64,000 bases of DNA from contig NC_061864.1 of assembly GCF_907164915.1 (NCBI RefSeq), forward strand, positions 377,889-441,888, in the 5' to 3' direction. The notes under the pieces are model-generated. The model did no database searches and had not been told where the DNA came from. It saw only the letters and a program-made list of their open reading frames with translations. How positions within the stretch are numbered: position 1 is the first letter of the stretch; each line of letters opens with the position of its first letter. The translations under genes and the position numbers were made by a program. This document shows, one piece after another, positions 11,797 to 22,386 of this stretch. This DNA is from Impatiens glandulifera. Taxonomy: Eukaryota; Streptophyta; Magnoliopsida; Ericales; Balsaminaceae.

Positions 11797-14770
11797 TTAG
11801 AAAGGCCACAAATCACCCCAAAGGGATCTTCGAGCCTGATGATGAAGGGCCGGATTCTTGCTTTTGGTTAGAACGATCCGATCAAACGAGCCCTCCGAAC
11901 CTTCCCTGTTAGTCGATCTGCAGATATCTAGTTCGACTCTTTTACCCCTCCTGAGAGGGGAGAATATAATTCTCCCCCAACCACTCCCAAGATCAGCCTC
12001 CTCTTTTCTTTCTCCTTCCACATCCTCACCGCCACAACCATCCTTATACCCAATCTCAACAATCGCATCTTTCTCAGCCATATCTGACTCGTACCGAACT
12101 AGATTCCCTTCTTCTGTAACCTCATCTTCCGAGGCAAATTGATCCTCTGCAAAAACAAATTTCAGTAAACAGAAGAAAAATCAACCAAACAATCATCAAA
12201 TCATGACAACACTCACCATAGTCAATTTCAAGATCCTCTGGATTTCTCTTGGCGTGTTGCTCTTTTAATGTATCGAACTTCATCCCATCCAGTGGCCAAG
12301 GATCTCTGTTTTCCAATGCGAAAAGAAATGTTTCATTAAAACCATAATAAAATACAAAGGTCATGACATGTGAAGCAACGAGTTAAAGAGATACCCTGAG
12401 ATTAAGACAATGGTTAAGAGGGATTCTTTTTAATTGAAAAGTAGATTATTTGGGTTGATAATGACTAAAATATATTTGTGTTTTGATAATTTGGTATTAT
12501 GATTTGAATGATGATAAAGTGATTCATGTTGGGATATGAGAACCTTCGTCAAGAGCATCTTTAATCCGCTAGGTTTTGAACCAAATAAGATCTGGAAACG
12601 TATTCCCTTTGGAAAGAAAAATGTGTTTTCTTTCTATCCATATGGACCAGATAACACAAACAAACATAGTTTTCTCCTTACAGTATTTTTCATTAAAAAA
12701 ATGTAATTTGATGGCGTGGAACACTTACTTTGTTGGTCTTTGTCCTCGTCTGAAAACAACAAATGAAAATTTCTCATCCTCAAATCCACGTAAAGGAACT
12801 CCTTTGGACCTCTACAAGAAAGAAATCACAAATAAGAACAAAGTAAAGATCAATGAATAATAATGTCTAAGAATGAGAAAATTGCAACCTTATAAGCGCG
12901 TTGTGAAGTTGTTCTCTGCAACCGTTGAACAAAATGACAGTATTTTCCACTCTTTTGCAAAGGACATTGCCCATCGTGACCACACTAAAAACACAGAAAA
13001 GTATTTTTGTGATAAAATCATCATCAAAATCACATACAAAACCAAACAAACATCGCAAAAAAATATTGAACTCACGGGTGCAACAATAAACGCTCCATTT
13101 TTTCGAGGCACAATTAAACTCTTTAAACCTTCATGAGTCGCCATCAAGTCCTTAGAACAAACACCACTTTCAATCGCAATCGTCTTAGTTAAATCTCCAT
13201 TCAAAGCATCTGTATCGTCCTTTCCAGCTTTATCAGATACTTTTCGTAATTTTCGACTTTTCTATTTGAATCATCAAAAAAGAATTCAATATTATTACTA
13301 AACCTCAATTAAGAAGCATCTCAAAATCTAAAAAGAAAAGATCACACAAAACTTACTCTTTTCTCCATCCATAAAATATGAGATCTCATTTGAGCTATAA
13401 TGCTGGATCCTTGGGGGGTCCCAGGTTCAACCAGAACCTGTTATTCAAATTAGTAAATTTAATCTCCCATATTCGAAGGAAAAGTGTAATAGAATATGAA
13501 ATTGTCTACACACTTCACATCATTTTAAAATTGAGGATCGTAGTCATTGCTAATAATGTTAGTTGCTAGTTTGAAAAGTGAAAAATCATTCGGGTCCAAG
13601 ACTTTACCAGAACATCTCGAGTATGATCCCAAAGCTGACGAACAATCGTAATTCTGTCTTTGAGTGAGGGTATCTCTCCAAGGACATAGGACTTGAGCAA
13701 ATAAACAGGAGTTAGCCTAAACAAGATTCAATTGAATATATCAAAATTATTGGACATCACGAAACTTACAGCGATCACGAGATCATGCTCTCTTTCGCTC
13801 TTGCTAACGTTCATGTTTAGCGCCTGAAGGGTAGCATAGCTTTGAATGTGTGGCAAATTCTTCATATCTATTTGGACAGAAAAAAATATAGTAATCGTAA
13901 GCCTTCTCCTGGACACGGTTCAAACAAATGAAAAAAGGGTTTTCGATGTATACTCACGTTTTAGAAGGCTCTGACCGGCACGTTGCATGGATTGTGAAGG
14001 TTCTATCAAATTAAATCTCTCTATAGATTGAGGCCAAACTTCTCTCATTGCCCTATCTCGGAATATATGCAGGCCAAAATAAGGCGAAAAAAGATGGCAT
14101 CTTTCTACTAGCTAAAACCCTAAACATAGAAACTGCAACTTACCACAAAGCTGAACCAGAACCGCCACCAAAATCCAATACTGATTTTGGAGTAAAATCA
14201 GGTAATCTTCTACAAACCTGTATCAAATTCAATATAAACGTCAAGTGGAACCATTATGCACACAATTTCCTTGTGTGTAAACGTTTTACCTCAATAAGAA
14301 CTCGGAAGCAAGCGGAGAAGACGGCAGGCATACGAGAGGCAACATAAGCTGCAGTCTGGTCATCGCTGTACTTGAAACCTATGTCTCCATAGTTGCTCTC
14401 AATCTTCCATCGCTTTGATTGTCCTGAGTACTTTAAAGGGTCTTCAACGAGCTCTTTGGAAGTGGAGGTGGTTAGCAGGAGGTTAACGTCCTTGATATCG
14501 TTAAAGGACTGAGACAAGCTCAATACCTTTCTCTTCATGTAAGGCTGTTCTTGTTCTGCAAATTAACATTCAATCACATATAAAAACAAAGAGAAAAGAG
14601 ATGTAGATTAGGGAAAGAGAGAGAGAGAGAGAGAACAGACCGCGGAGGAATCTTTTGATAGCACGACGAAGGGGAACGGGGATGACGATGCATTTCTCCG
14701 ACTGTTTAGCGGCGTAGCGAAGGGCATCGGCAGTGAATCTTGGAAGTGATTCGGATATGGAAGAAGCCAT
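11797..14770 (-). CDS. Rsm22/METTL17-like mitochondrial ribosome assembly factor
   Basis: Methyltransferase-fold protein of the Rsm22 family, which in other eukaryotes binds the mitochondrial small ribosomal subunit during assembly. Twelve exons close in frame for 543 residues: 14770-14641, 14555-14290, 14217-14144, 14052-13958, 13867-13770, 13691-13608, 13437-13357, 13261-13076, 12984-12889, 12811-12729, 12305-12217, 12146-11797. Visible marks are the MPAVFSACFRVL helix, the SAM-fold glycine loop VLDFGGGSGSALW (about 145-157), SYVLGEI, VLVEPGTPQGSSII, and the cysteine segment CGHDGQCPLQKSGKYC (Cys339, Cys345, Cys354). The C-terminus ends ARRSLWGDLWPF. Human METTL17 binds a 4Fe-4S cluster with equivalent cysteines; Cys503 is a plausible fourth ligand. 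The N-terminus is Ser/Arg-rich, compatible with mitochondrial import but not proven. The start is the first ATG of exon 1, at 14770. Confidence 0.9.
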
Positions 14771-15776
14771 TAGTTGATACTTCGTTAGAGATATGTTGTG
14801 GGAGGGGTTTTGCAAGAATGAAGAGTAAATTCATTCTGTAGTCATCATTTCCATCCGAGAAGACATTCTTTTCATCTTCGAGAACCCTAATTTCTGCCTA
14901 GGGTTTCTATTGTACCGTCGGAAGGGGCCGCCGGCATACATGTAGTAGTAGTAGTAGTAGTAGGCGACGAAATTCAGTACCTATTTGTTGTTTGGCTGCA
15001 GAGAAGAGACCCACCCTCCTCAACCTTAGGTCGGACTCGGTTATCCATCTTGGAGACTCGGGTCGGGTAGTTACGCTTGTGGTCGGTCAGAAAAGTCGGG
15101 TTAAATAAACTGTTTAGCTGGACCGTAACATGCGAACCCATTAACTGAATTTGTGCCATCAAATGGGCCTAATGAATTACAAAATTGTGTGTTCTTTGTT
15201 CATTAATATATATTATTTTATTTTTAAATCAACATTTGTTTAATTAGCAACAACCCACGGGTGACAGGCCACATTTTATCAATTTTTATTATTATTGTTT
15301 TTTTCTACCACTGAATATTTTTATTTTTTTGGTTGAAGTGCAATTAATCTCCATGATTAAATACACATTCGGACTTAGATAATGCAGTCTAGTTTTTGCA
15401 AACACCATCAAGAAGATTATTAGAGGGTTTTTTTTTATTGTAACTAATTACTAATCAGTGTAACGTCTTATAAAATTATTTTTGTTTTTCTTATAGACGA
15501 GAATTGCGAAAAGGGATGTGAACATGTATAGAGGACCACTACTGTAGGATTAATAGACAAATAAATAAAAAGGAGGAGGAGGATGCCTGAAAAATAAAAG
15601 TGGGTGATTGGACTTGAGACAGTTGATGGTGGCAGTACAATAGTGTTGTTTGGCTATACATTTAATTTAAAGCCTGTCAAGATTTAAAAAAGCGTGTCTC
15701 TTCCATTCCATGGCGCCATGCACAAACAGCTAGCCGGCCAGCCAGCCAGCCCATCACCTCCGGATTTTCCATTCTT
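14771..15776. other. Spacer left of the Harbinger element
   Basis: It includes the METTL17-like 5' flank, a (TAG)n microsatellite at about 14942-14963 and a moderately GC-rich stretch to about 15130. AT-rich DNA then runs up to the Harbinger target site. No coding region is supported. Confidence 0.6.
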
Positions 15777-15779
15777 TTA

Positions 15780-15815
15780 TGTTGTGTTTGGTTTCATTGA
15801 GTTGATAGAGTTGGT
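15780..15815 (+). repeat. Left terminal inverted repeat of Harbinger
   Basis: It begins TGTTGTGTTTGGTTTCATTG and is preceded by the target trinucleotide TTA (15777-15779). The first 13 bases are identical to the complement of the right end. Further TGTTTGG words occur just inside, typical of subterminal binding sites. Confidence 0.85.
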
Positions 15816-15989
15816 AATATTTTTCATTTGATTTGACAGTTTTCCATGTTTGGTTTAAACATAGAGTTGGAGTTGTTTTCCTATTGGAAAAATAATTCCT
15901 TATTCTTCCTGAAATACATTTCCTATTTCAAATCCAAGGATTTCTATTTCTAATCTTTGTCAGTTCTCTCGTGACGAATAAGGAACAAT

Positions 15990-16326
15990 GTTGCCCCTCC
16001 TCCTCCAGATCTCATTTTCTCCCAAATTTAGACAATGATGAAGACTTGTTCGATTTGTTCTTTAACCCTAGCCGCCGAATCCAACAAATCGTTGAACCCT
16101 AGCGTTGTTGCAAGGTATTATTGATAGCTCTTTCTATCTCAAAAAATTTGTTCGTCCAGATTGTCTTCCATTGTTGCCCCTCCTTCAGACCTCATTTTCT
16201 CCCAAGTTTAGACAACGCTGAAGACTTGTTCGACTTGTTCTTCAACCCTAGCCGCTGAATCCACCAAATCGTCGAACCCTAGAGTTTCTACGAGGTATTA
16301 TTGATAGCTCTTTCTATATCAAAGAA
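15990..16326 (+). repeat. 157-bp direct duplication in the transposase leader
   Basis: Two copies, about 15990-16146 and 16170-16326, offset by 180 bp. Both contain CTCATTTTCTCCCAA, GAAGACTTGTTCGA, AACCCTAGCCGC and GGTATTATTGATAGCTC, with roughly 10 percent divergence. The second copy ends about 40 bp before the transposase ATG, so the duplication covers its 5' UTR and perhaps part of its promoter. Confidence 0.85.
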
Positions 16327-16367
16327 ATTGCAATTGATTTTTTACTTCAAACTTTTTGGTTGCAAGC

Positions 16368-17738
16368 ATGAATCAATTAGACGTAACTGAGATGGAAGTC
16401 GACGAAACTAATGAAACTGTTCTGTTAATACAACATTGGCTGCGTATGTTGCGTTTGCTGTTACTATTTCTTGAACATCAATATGTGATTGTCATCATGA
16501 ACACTCGTAATCTATCACTAGAGAGAAGATACTTTCATGATTTTCTCATTAGGCGGGCTCATTTGGATATATTAGTATACCAAAGTGATGAAACTTGTAT
16601 TGAGCAATTGAGAATGGATAGATATACTTTTAAGACATTATGCACCATGCTTGAGGTTAAAGGAAGGTTGCGAGATACAAAGCACATGTTGATTGATGAA
16701 CAAGTTGCAATGTTTCTACACATTCTAGCCCATCATGTCAAAAATCGGGTGATAAAGTTTAGATTTCGACGATCAGGTGAAACAATTAGTAGACATTTTC
16801 GAGGTGTTTTAAATTCTATTATGCGACTGCACAAGGATTTGTTGAAGATACCAGAACCAATTCCCATTGACTCCACAGATGAAAGGTGGAAATGGTTTAA
16901 GGTATAATTAAAAGATTTTAGTCTTACATTATCTTTATACAGTCAATAGTTATATAAATCTAATTTGATTTTTGTGTGTGATCTGATAGAATTGTTTAGG
17001 AGCCATAGATGGGACATACATAAATGTTAGGGTATCCTCAACAGACAAACTTAGATACAGGAACAGAAAGGGGGAGATTGCTCAAAATGTTTTAGCAGCA
17101 TGCTCACCGGATGAGCAATTTATTTATGTTCTGGCTGGTTGGGAAGGATCTGCGGCTGATAGTAGAGTTTTGCGTGATGCAATTTCGAGACCAAATGGGC
17201 TAAAGGTTTCTATAGGTAATTAATTTTTTTGTGATTGTGATTGCAATTGCATTATCTAAAATGATGAATTATTATACTTTTAGGTCAGTATTATCTTGTT
17301 GATGCCGGATACACTAATGGTGAGGGCTTTCTTGCACCATATAGAGGACAAAGATATCATTTGAATGATTGGAGGGATGGACATCGGCCTACTACTGCCG
17401 AAGAATATTTCAATATGAAGCATTCATCAGCTAGAAACGTGATAGAAAGGTGTTTTGGTCAGCTTAAAGCTCGATGGGCTATTCTTAGAAGTCCTTCTTT
17501 CTATCCTATTGGAATCCAAACACAAATAGTGTTGGCTTGTTGTTTGTTACATAATCATATAAAGAAAACCATGCTGGTTGATCCGTTGGGAGATGACATT
17601 CATTCGAGCGGAAGTCAACCCAATGTAGAGTTTTCTGAAAGCATAACCGGGGTTGAAACATCTGATGCATGGACCTCCTTTCGAGAACACCTAGCGCATA
17701 ACATGTATAATGAGTGGGCAAGTTCACACTATGGATAA
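16368..17738 (+). CDS. PIF/Harbinger DDE transposase
   Basis: Nuclease that cuts and joins the element ends, in the HARBI1/DDE_Tnp_4 family. Three exons (16368-16901, 16990-17215, 17284-17738) encode 404 residues. An N-terminal helix-turn-helix region (about 85-160, from the RMDRYTFKTLC motif) precedes an RNase H-like fold. The catalytic acids are in GAIDGTY (Asp185), YLVDAGY (Asp260) and NVIERCFGQLK (Glu308). The LACCLLHNHI segment near 337-346 is also typical of the family. The first ATG is used; a second, in-frame ATG lies 43 codons further (NTRNLSLERRY), so the exact start is not certain. No stop or frameshift is present. It works with the Myb-like protein encoded at the other end of the element. 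Confidence 0.92.
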
Positions 17739-18070
17739 TGTTTGAAATTGGAAAGTAGAAGCCTTTCTAGACGAGGTTCTGTTTCTAGAGTCCTTTAGGC
17801 TATTGTGATTCTCAATTCTACTTGTAAATCTCCAGTTCTTGTTGGTATTTTCGGAGTAATTATAGTGTAGTGAAGTTAAGAATTCTCATATCACTTATGA
17901 CGGGAAAATATTTTGAAGAACAATATGTTAATGTTTCTATAAGTATATATTACTGTTTTTTTATCACTTATCCATGTTTCTTTTTTATATATTTGTTTTC
18001 AAATATATGACAAATTCATATAATTCATATAGTTCTATTATTGACACAATGTTCAGGTTTGTAATATTTT

Positions 18071-18198
18071 TTATCTTCAGTGCAATGCATCTGTATAAGT
18101 TATAGGTTTGTAGTAAAGATGCATTGGATTGGTAAATTATAGACAAAGATGCATCTGTATAAGTTATCTTCAGTGCAATGCATCTGTATAAGTTATAG
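18071..18198 (+). repeat. Exact 35-bp direct repeat inside Harbinger
   Basis: The 35-base copies at 18071-18105 and 18164-18198 are identical (TTATCTTCAGTGCAATGCAT, continuing CTGTATAAGTTATAG), 93 bp apart. The GATGCATCTGTATAAGTTAT core also occurs once more partially just before the second copy. They lie in the non-coding gap between the two convergent genes. Confidence 0.8.
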
Positions 18199-18447
18199 AC
18201 AAAGTTTATAAATTGTCTTAGTCTCTTAGATCATGTAAGAAATAGTTATATATTTGGAAACACTCTCTGAAATATCTGAATCTGCATATTAATATGAAAG
18301 GCAGTCATAAATGGTTAAAAGAACCAAATGTTCTCTGCTAACAACAATAACAACTGTATAGAACCTTTGCTAATGCAAGAAACAACAATAAACATGCAAA
18401 AATCTTTCAGCTTTCAGTAGTATTACAATTGTCAAAATACAAATATA

Positions 18448-18579
18448 AAGATATCATTAGTGTTTTTGCATTAATCAAAAAGGTTAAGCTTATAACAAAA
18501 TAATGTGATTAGTAAGATATCATTAGTGTTCTTGCATTAATCAAAAGGTGAAGCTTATAACAAAAAAACGTGATTAGTG
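18448..18579. repeat. 66-bp tandem duplication beside the Myb-like stop
   Basis: Units 18448-18513 and 18514-18579 share AAGATATCATTAGTG, TTGCATTAATCAAAA and AAGCTTATAACAAAA, with few mismatches. They sit directly downstream of the Myb-like stop codon and so probably lie in its 3' UTR or terminator region. Confidence 0.85.
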
Positions 18580-18584
18580 ATGCT

Positions 18585-19584
18585 TCATATGCTATCATGG
18601 ATGAGCGAGTGAACCCATTCCTCTCTATGCTCTTCAGGTAGACCAAAGAAGAGCTCAATTAGATCTTTGCTGCAACCTATCACACGATATGCCTTCATGC
18701 GATCTCTACATATCAACCCAACTAGCTTTAGAAGCTCACCATTCAGCAAACCCCTTTTCCTACGCACTTCAATGTCGGTAATTGCATTACAAATCTTGTC
18801 AGTTGCATTCTCAAAGCCAGCCACTATTGTTGCTGTGTTGTCCCTTAGTACCTCAACCAAGTCGACATCTTTGGAAGCTTTTCGCTTGCGGCTAGGTTTT
18901 CTTCCCTCTGGCGAGCTTCTTTCAGTAGTAGGCTGGGAAACAGGTGTTGAAATATGGTCAGTAAAGTCATCTTCAAGATTACAGCCCAACTGCTCATCCC
19001 CTCGATTGACATCATCCTCAGCTCGGACATAATCGACAGCGCCATTCCCATTGGCACGATCCACTCCAAAAATGATTGCAAGTTCATCGAAATAGCGAAA
19101 TGATTTGTCCTTAAATGGAGCGGCATTCTTATGACTCTACACAATTTCCAAATTACACATTAAACATATAAAAGGTATAATGTTATCAATGAAGAACATA
19201 ACAACATTACAAGTGTTTGAGTACCTGCAGATAAGAGTCCCAAACATGTTTATCAGCAACAACACATTTTCGGATGGGATCCCAACCAAATCCGCTTGTT
19301 GACCCGTACAACATGTCGTAAACTGTGCCGAAATGTGTTTTCAATGTTTTAATTCGTGAGTAAATATGGGGATCAGCTCGAATTCCACAACCGGGCATCC
19401 TTTGTTCAAATTCTCTTTCGGTTGCCTGAAATAGCCCAGGCTTGAATCCACGATCTGCTTTGTACTTCCCAGTGCTATGTAATTCAAGAAGAATCTGGAT
19501 AAGCAATGCGTCCTCTTCATCGGACCAACATCTTTTTGTTCTAGTTGAAACCTTCCCATTCACACTTTCCACATGTGAACTCAT
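18585..19584 (-). CDS. Harbinger-associated Myb/SANT-like protein
   Basis: Second protein of PIF/Harbinger elements; relatives bind element ends or carry the transposase into the nucleus. Two exons (19584-19225 and 19136-18585) encode 303 residues. The N-terminal domain (about 15-115) has the Myb/SANT-like pattern: KRCWSDEEDALLIQILLEL, then KADRGFKPGLF, IKTLKTHFGTVYDML and SGFGWDP, with the VWDSYLQ end at the splice site. The next exon continues HKNAAPFKDKSFRYFDELA, a standard follow-on of this family. A basic KPSRKRKASKDVDLV segment could be a nuclear signal, and the C-terminus (EEWVHSLIHDSI) is helical. No disruption is seen. It is convergent with the transposase gene and has its own leader with a tandem duplication. 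Confidence 0.88.
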
Positions 19585-19717
19585 GATTTTCCCTAAACCC
19601 TAATTGTAAAATTATAAGAAAAATTGATAATACATCATGTAGATATCGCTTTCACAAACCCTAAACAGTTCCAACATACAACTGAGAAAAAATTAAGTAT
19701 AGAGAACCACAACTGAG

Positions 19718-19837
19718 CTGAGCGAATACTTACCGTGGAGAGGAACGACCTCTTTGAGCTGAGTGAATGGAACACACCTGAGCGAATACTTACCGTGGAG
19801 AGGAACGACCTTCTTGAGCTGAGCGAAAGGAACACAC
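19718..19837 (-). repeat. 60-bp tandem duplication in the Myb-like leader
   Basis: Units start at 19718 and 19778, each containing GAGCGAATACTTACCGTGGA and GAGGAACGACC. On the minus strand each unit includes ACG|GTAAGT, a good splice donor, so the duplication doubled a possible 5' UTR donor site about 135-200 bp upstream of the ATG. Confidence 0.8.
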
Positions 19838-20080
19838 CGTGAATCGGTGAATCTGGCACAATATTTTGGGCGGGATGTTTACTAAGGCTGGAACAAGGTG
19901 GAGTGATAAAGTAAAAGGAGGGTATTTTGGTAATCTAACAACAAGTCCAAGTCCATTTTTTATATGTACCAAACACTGGAAAATTATTACTGGGTTTATT
20001 TCTAATTTCTTACCAAACATAATATTATAATTAAAATACCAAATCTACCTATTTCTAATCTAAATCCAATTCTGATAAAA

Positions 20081-20116
20081 ATTCTAACCTGACAACCCTG
20101 TATACCAAACACAACA
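20081..20116 (-). repeat. Right terminal inverted repeat of Harbinger
   Basis: Read on the minus strand from 20116 it begins TGTTGTGTTTGGTATACAGG. It is followed outside by TTA (20117-20119), matching the left target trinucleotide. Confidence 0.85.
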
Positions 20117-20119
20117 TTA

Positions 20120-20921
20120 GGGTAATTCACATTCCAATTACTTTTTTACTAACAACTTTTAAATTAATATATTCATTACATATATGTTTGCTTACAAATG
20201 AAAAATACTTTGTTTGCTAATTAATGACTTATTTAGTCCCATATTTCAGAGGATAGATCGATCGATGGATGTAACAAAAGCTAGCTCTTCAAACTCTATT
20301 ATATGTTTCCTTTTACATAAATCAAATAATACAATAATGCAAGATGAGTAATTAATTGCATAGTTATTCATAACACTCAAATTATTTAGGATTTCCGTAC
20401 AAATAAAATAATATATCCTTCAAAAGTTTTTATTTTATTATTGAGAATTGAAAAATGACGGATAATATGAATAATGTGTTAAAAATTGATAGTACTGTCA
20501 TACGAGTACAAAGTGAATTATATATTGGCTTGGGTTTTAATAGCTTGCTACTACTTGGCATACATGCAAAAGAAAGGTTTAAATGTGCCCCTTTTAATTT
20601 GTCTGGTTAAAATAGGCCGGGTCCTATTAAAAGCTGACCATTAATAATTTCACCAATAAATTTGAAATATTCCTAGCTAGTCATTTAGTGCAATAATAAT
20701 AATAATCATACTATATATAATAAAGAAGACATAAAATTACTCCATATATCGATATTTCCAAAGGAATAATATAATTCAATGACTATATATATTCCAGCTT
20801 AATAGATATTTAGCTTATTAAAAAAAAAAAAGTTTATATAGATAATTGTTGGTAATATATCTAGAATTATTTTATCTTCCCGCTCGATTTCTTAATTAAC
20901 ACTAATTAATCCGAGGTGGCA
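20120..20921. other. AT-rich spacer
   Basis: Nothing recognisable: AT-rich sequence between the Harbinger target site and the stop codon of the short-chain dehydrogenase. Its last part is presumably that gene's 3' UTR. Confidence 0.6.
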
Positions 20922-22386
20922 TTAATGGGATCCATCCATCCAGCTGGAGTCCATGGCAAGCATGGCCTCAGAGACGCACCATAATCTCGTGGACTCCGCC
21001 GGCGTTCTGGTTGCAGGTTTTGTCGACGGCGAAGCTTCGTTGCAATCCATAAAATATTTGCCGCTCACTCTTTCGAGCCTAGGGTGAGTCGCGACGTAGC
21101 AGGTTGTTGCCGCCCCCTGATATGATAAATAGATTATTATTTATTAATTGATTCTATATATCTAATTAATTCGAAATGCATTAGATTTACCTGTGGAATT
21201 GTCTTGAAAAGCTTGGAACCAAGTAAGAATACGAGATCTGTGATGCTGCCTTCGCGTTCTCTGTTAAGCCTGGTTTTCACGACGCCTGGATGGACGCAAT
21301 TTGCCGTCACGTTGGCCTTCATTTCCTAATGGAAACAAAGATGTTTTGATAAATCATAATATTGCTTTTCAATCTGTTTTCACATTTTATTTTATTTTAC
21401 CTTAAGCCTCTTTGCAAGCTCCTTGGTGTGCAGGACGTTTGCTAGCTTCGAGAGAGCGTATGCACGAGTTGGATCGTAATGGCTGCAAAGATGGAGAGAA
21501 ATTTGGTGAGTCTGAAATCTGAATGCAGTTAATATAGATTTGACCTTCTGTTTTTGGTTATCAAAGTGAGATAATGAATCATATCGCCCGAAAACCAACT
21601 GTGAATGCCCGATGTGAGGTTCACTATACGTCCTTGTGTTCCTGTGGCCTCCGCTGTCTCAACCATCTTCTTCAATAAAAGTTTCGTCAATAGAAAGTGA
21701 CCTGAAATTCGGAAAAACAATTTTCCATAAAGCATGCAGCTGGACTTAATATTATTAATCGAGGAAGAACAAGGTATAGGATCACCTAAATGGTTTGTTG
21801 CAAAAGTCATCTCGATTGCATCTTCTGATACGGCATAATTGTAACAGAATTTTCCAGCGTTGTTTCTGTCCAAGTCCAACCAAAAAAAATCAATTATTAT
21901 ATTTTGATCGATGAATTGATATGTCGACTGTACGTATTACATACACGAGAAGGTTAAGGGGCAAATCAAGAGAAATGAACTCTGCAACAAAGTCCTGGAC
22001 GGAAGAAATAGAGCTAAGATCAAGTTTCATAACGATGATTTCAGAATCAGGGAATTCCGATAAGATGCGAGATTTGGTTTCCTCGGCGTTCTTGAGGCTC
22101 CGAGCCGGAAGGATGAGCCTGGCACCTCGCATGGCCAGCACCCGAGCTGTCTCGGTTCCGATCCCTGATGTGGCACCTGAATCAGTTCCAATTCATCACG
22201 TGATTAGTAATTAATTAATTCTATATATATATCTGTTTTCCAGATTTAGTTAATTAATTAACCTGTGATAATGGCAGTGATGGACCGGAGATCAGGGCAG
22301 GCTTCCGTGACTTGCTCCGCCGTGGATTTGGAGCCGTAACCACTTGGACCGATGGAGCCGAAGAGATATCGGATGGTTTCAAACAT
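20922..22386 (-). CDS. Short-chain dehydrogenase/reductase, TIC32/WWOX-like
   Basis: NAD(P)-dependent oxidoreductase of the SDR superfamily, similar to plant proteins annotated as short-chain dehydrogenase TIC 32-like. Seven exons give 334 residues: 22386-22263, 22176-21945, 21865-21786, 21701-21545, 21482-21401, 21325-21191, 21116-20922. Visible motifs are TGATSGIG (about 41-48, cofactor loop), NNAG (120-123), NLTSGIHSWFSGDMI with the catalytic Ser near 176, YALSK (Tyr206, Lys210), and CVHPGVVKTRL. The C-terminal ATHPRLERVSGKYFMDCNE stretch is typical of this subgroup. The N-terminal 40 residues have no clear transit peptide, so a chloroplast location cannot be asserted. The substrate is unknown. 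GA microsatellites (about 22508-22665) lie just upstream, probably in the 5' UTR or core promoter. Confidence 0.9.

Larger units (their letters stand above)
15780..20116. mobile_element. Complete PIF/Harbinger DNA transposon
   Basis: A 4337-bp element bounded by inverted repeats that share the first 13 bases (TGTTGTGTTTGGT) and continue imperfectly for about 35 bp. The flanking trinucleotides at 15777-15779 and 20117-20119 are both TTA, the known PIF/Harbinger target duplication. It carries the two proteins autonomous members require, in convergent orientation: a DDE transposase (16368-17738, +) and a Myb/SANT-like protein (18585-19584, -). Both reading frames are uninterrupted once introns are removed and all three acidic catalytic residues are present, so it may be autonomous or only recently silent. 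Four internal tandem duplications are listed separately. Confidence 0.93.

Noticed and set aside
21137..21322. Stand-alone short ORFs in the dehydrogenase region
   Set aside because: They are individual exons running on into introns; the spliced seven-exon model explains them.
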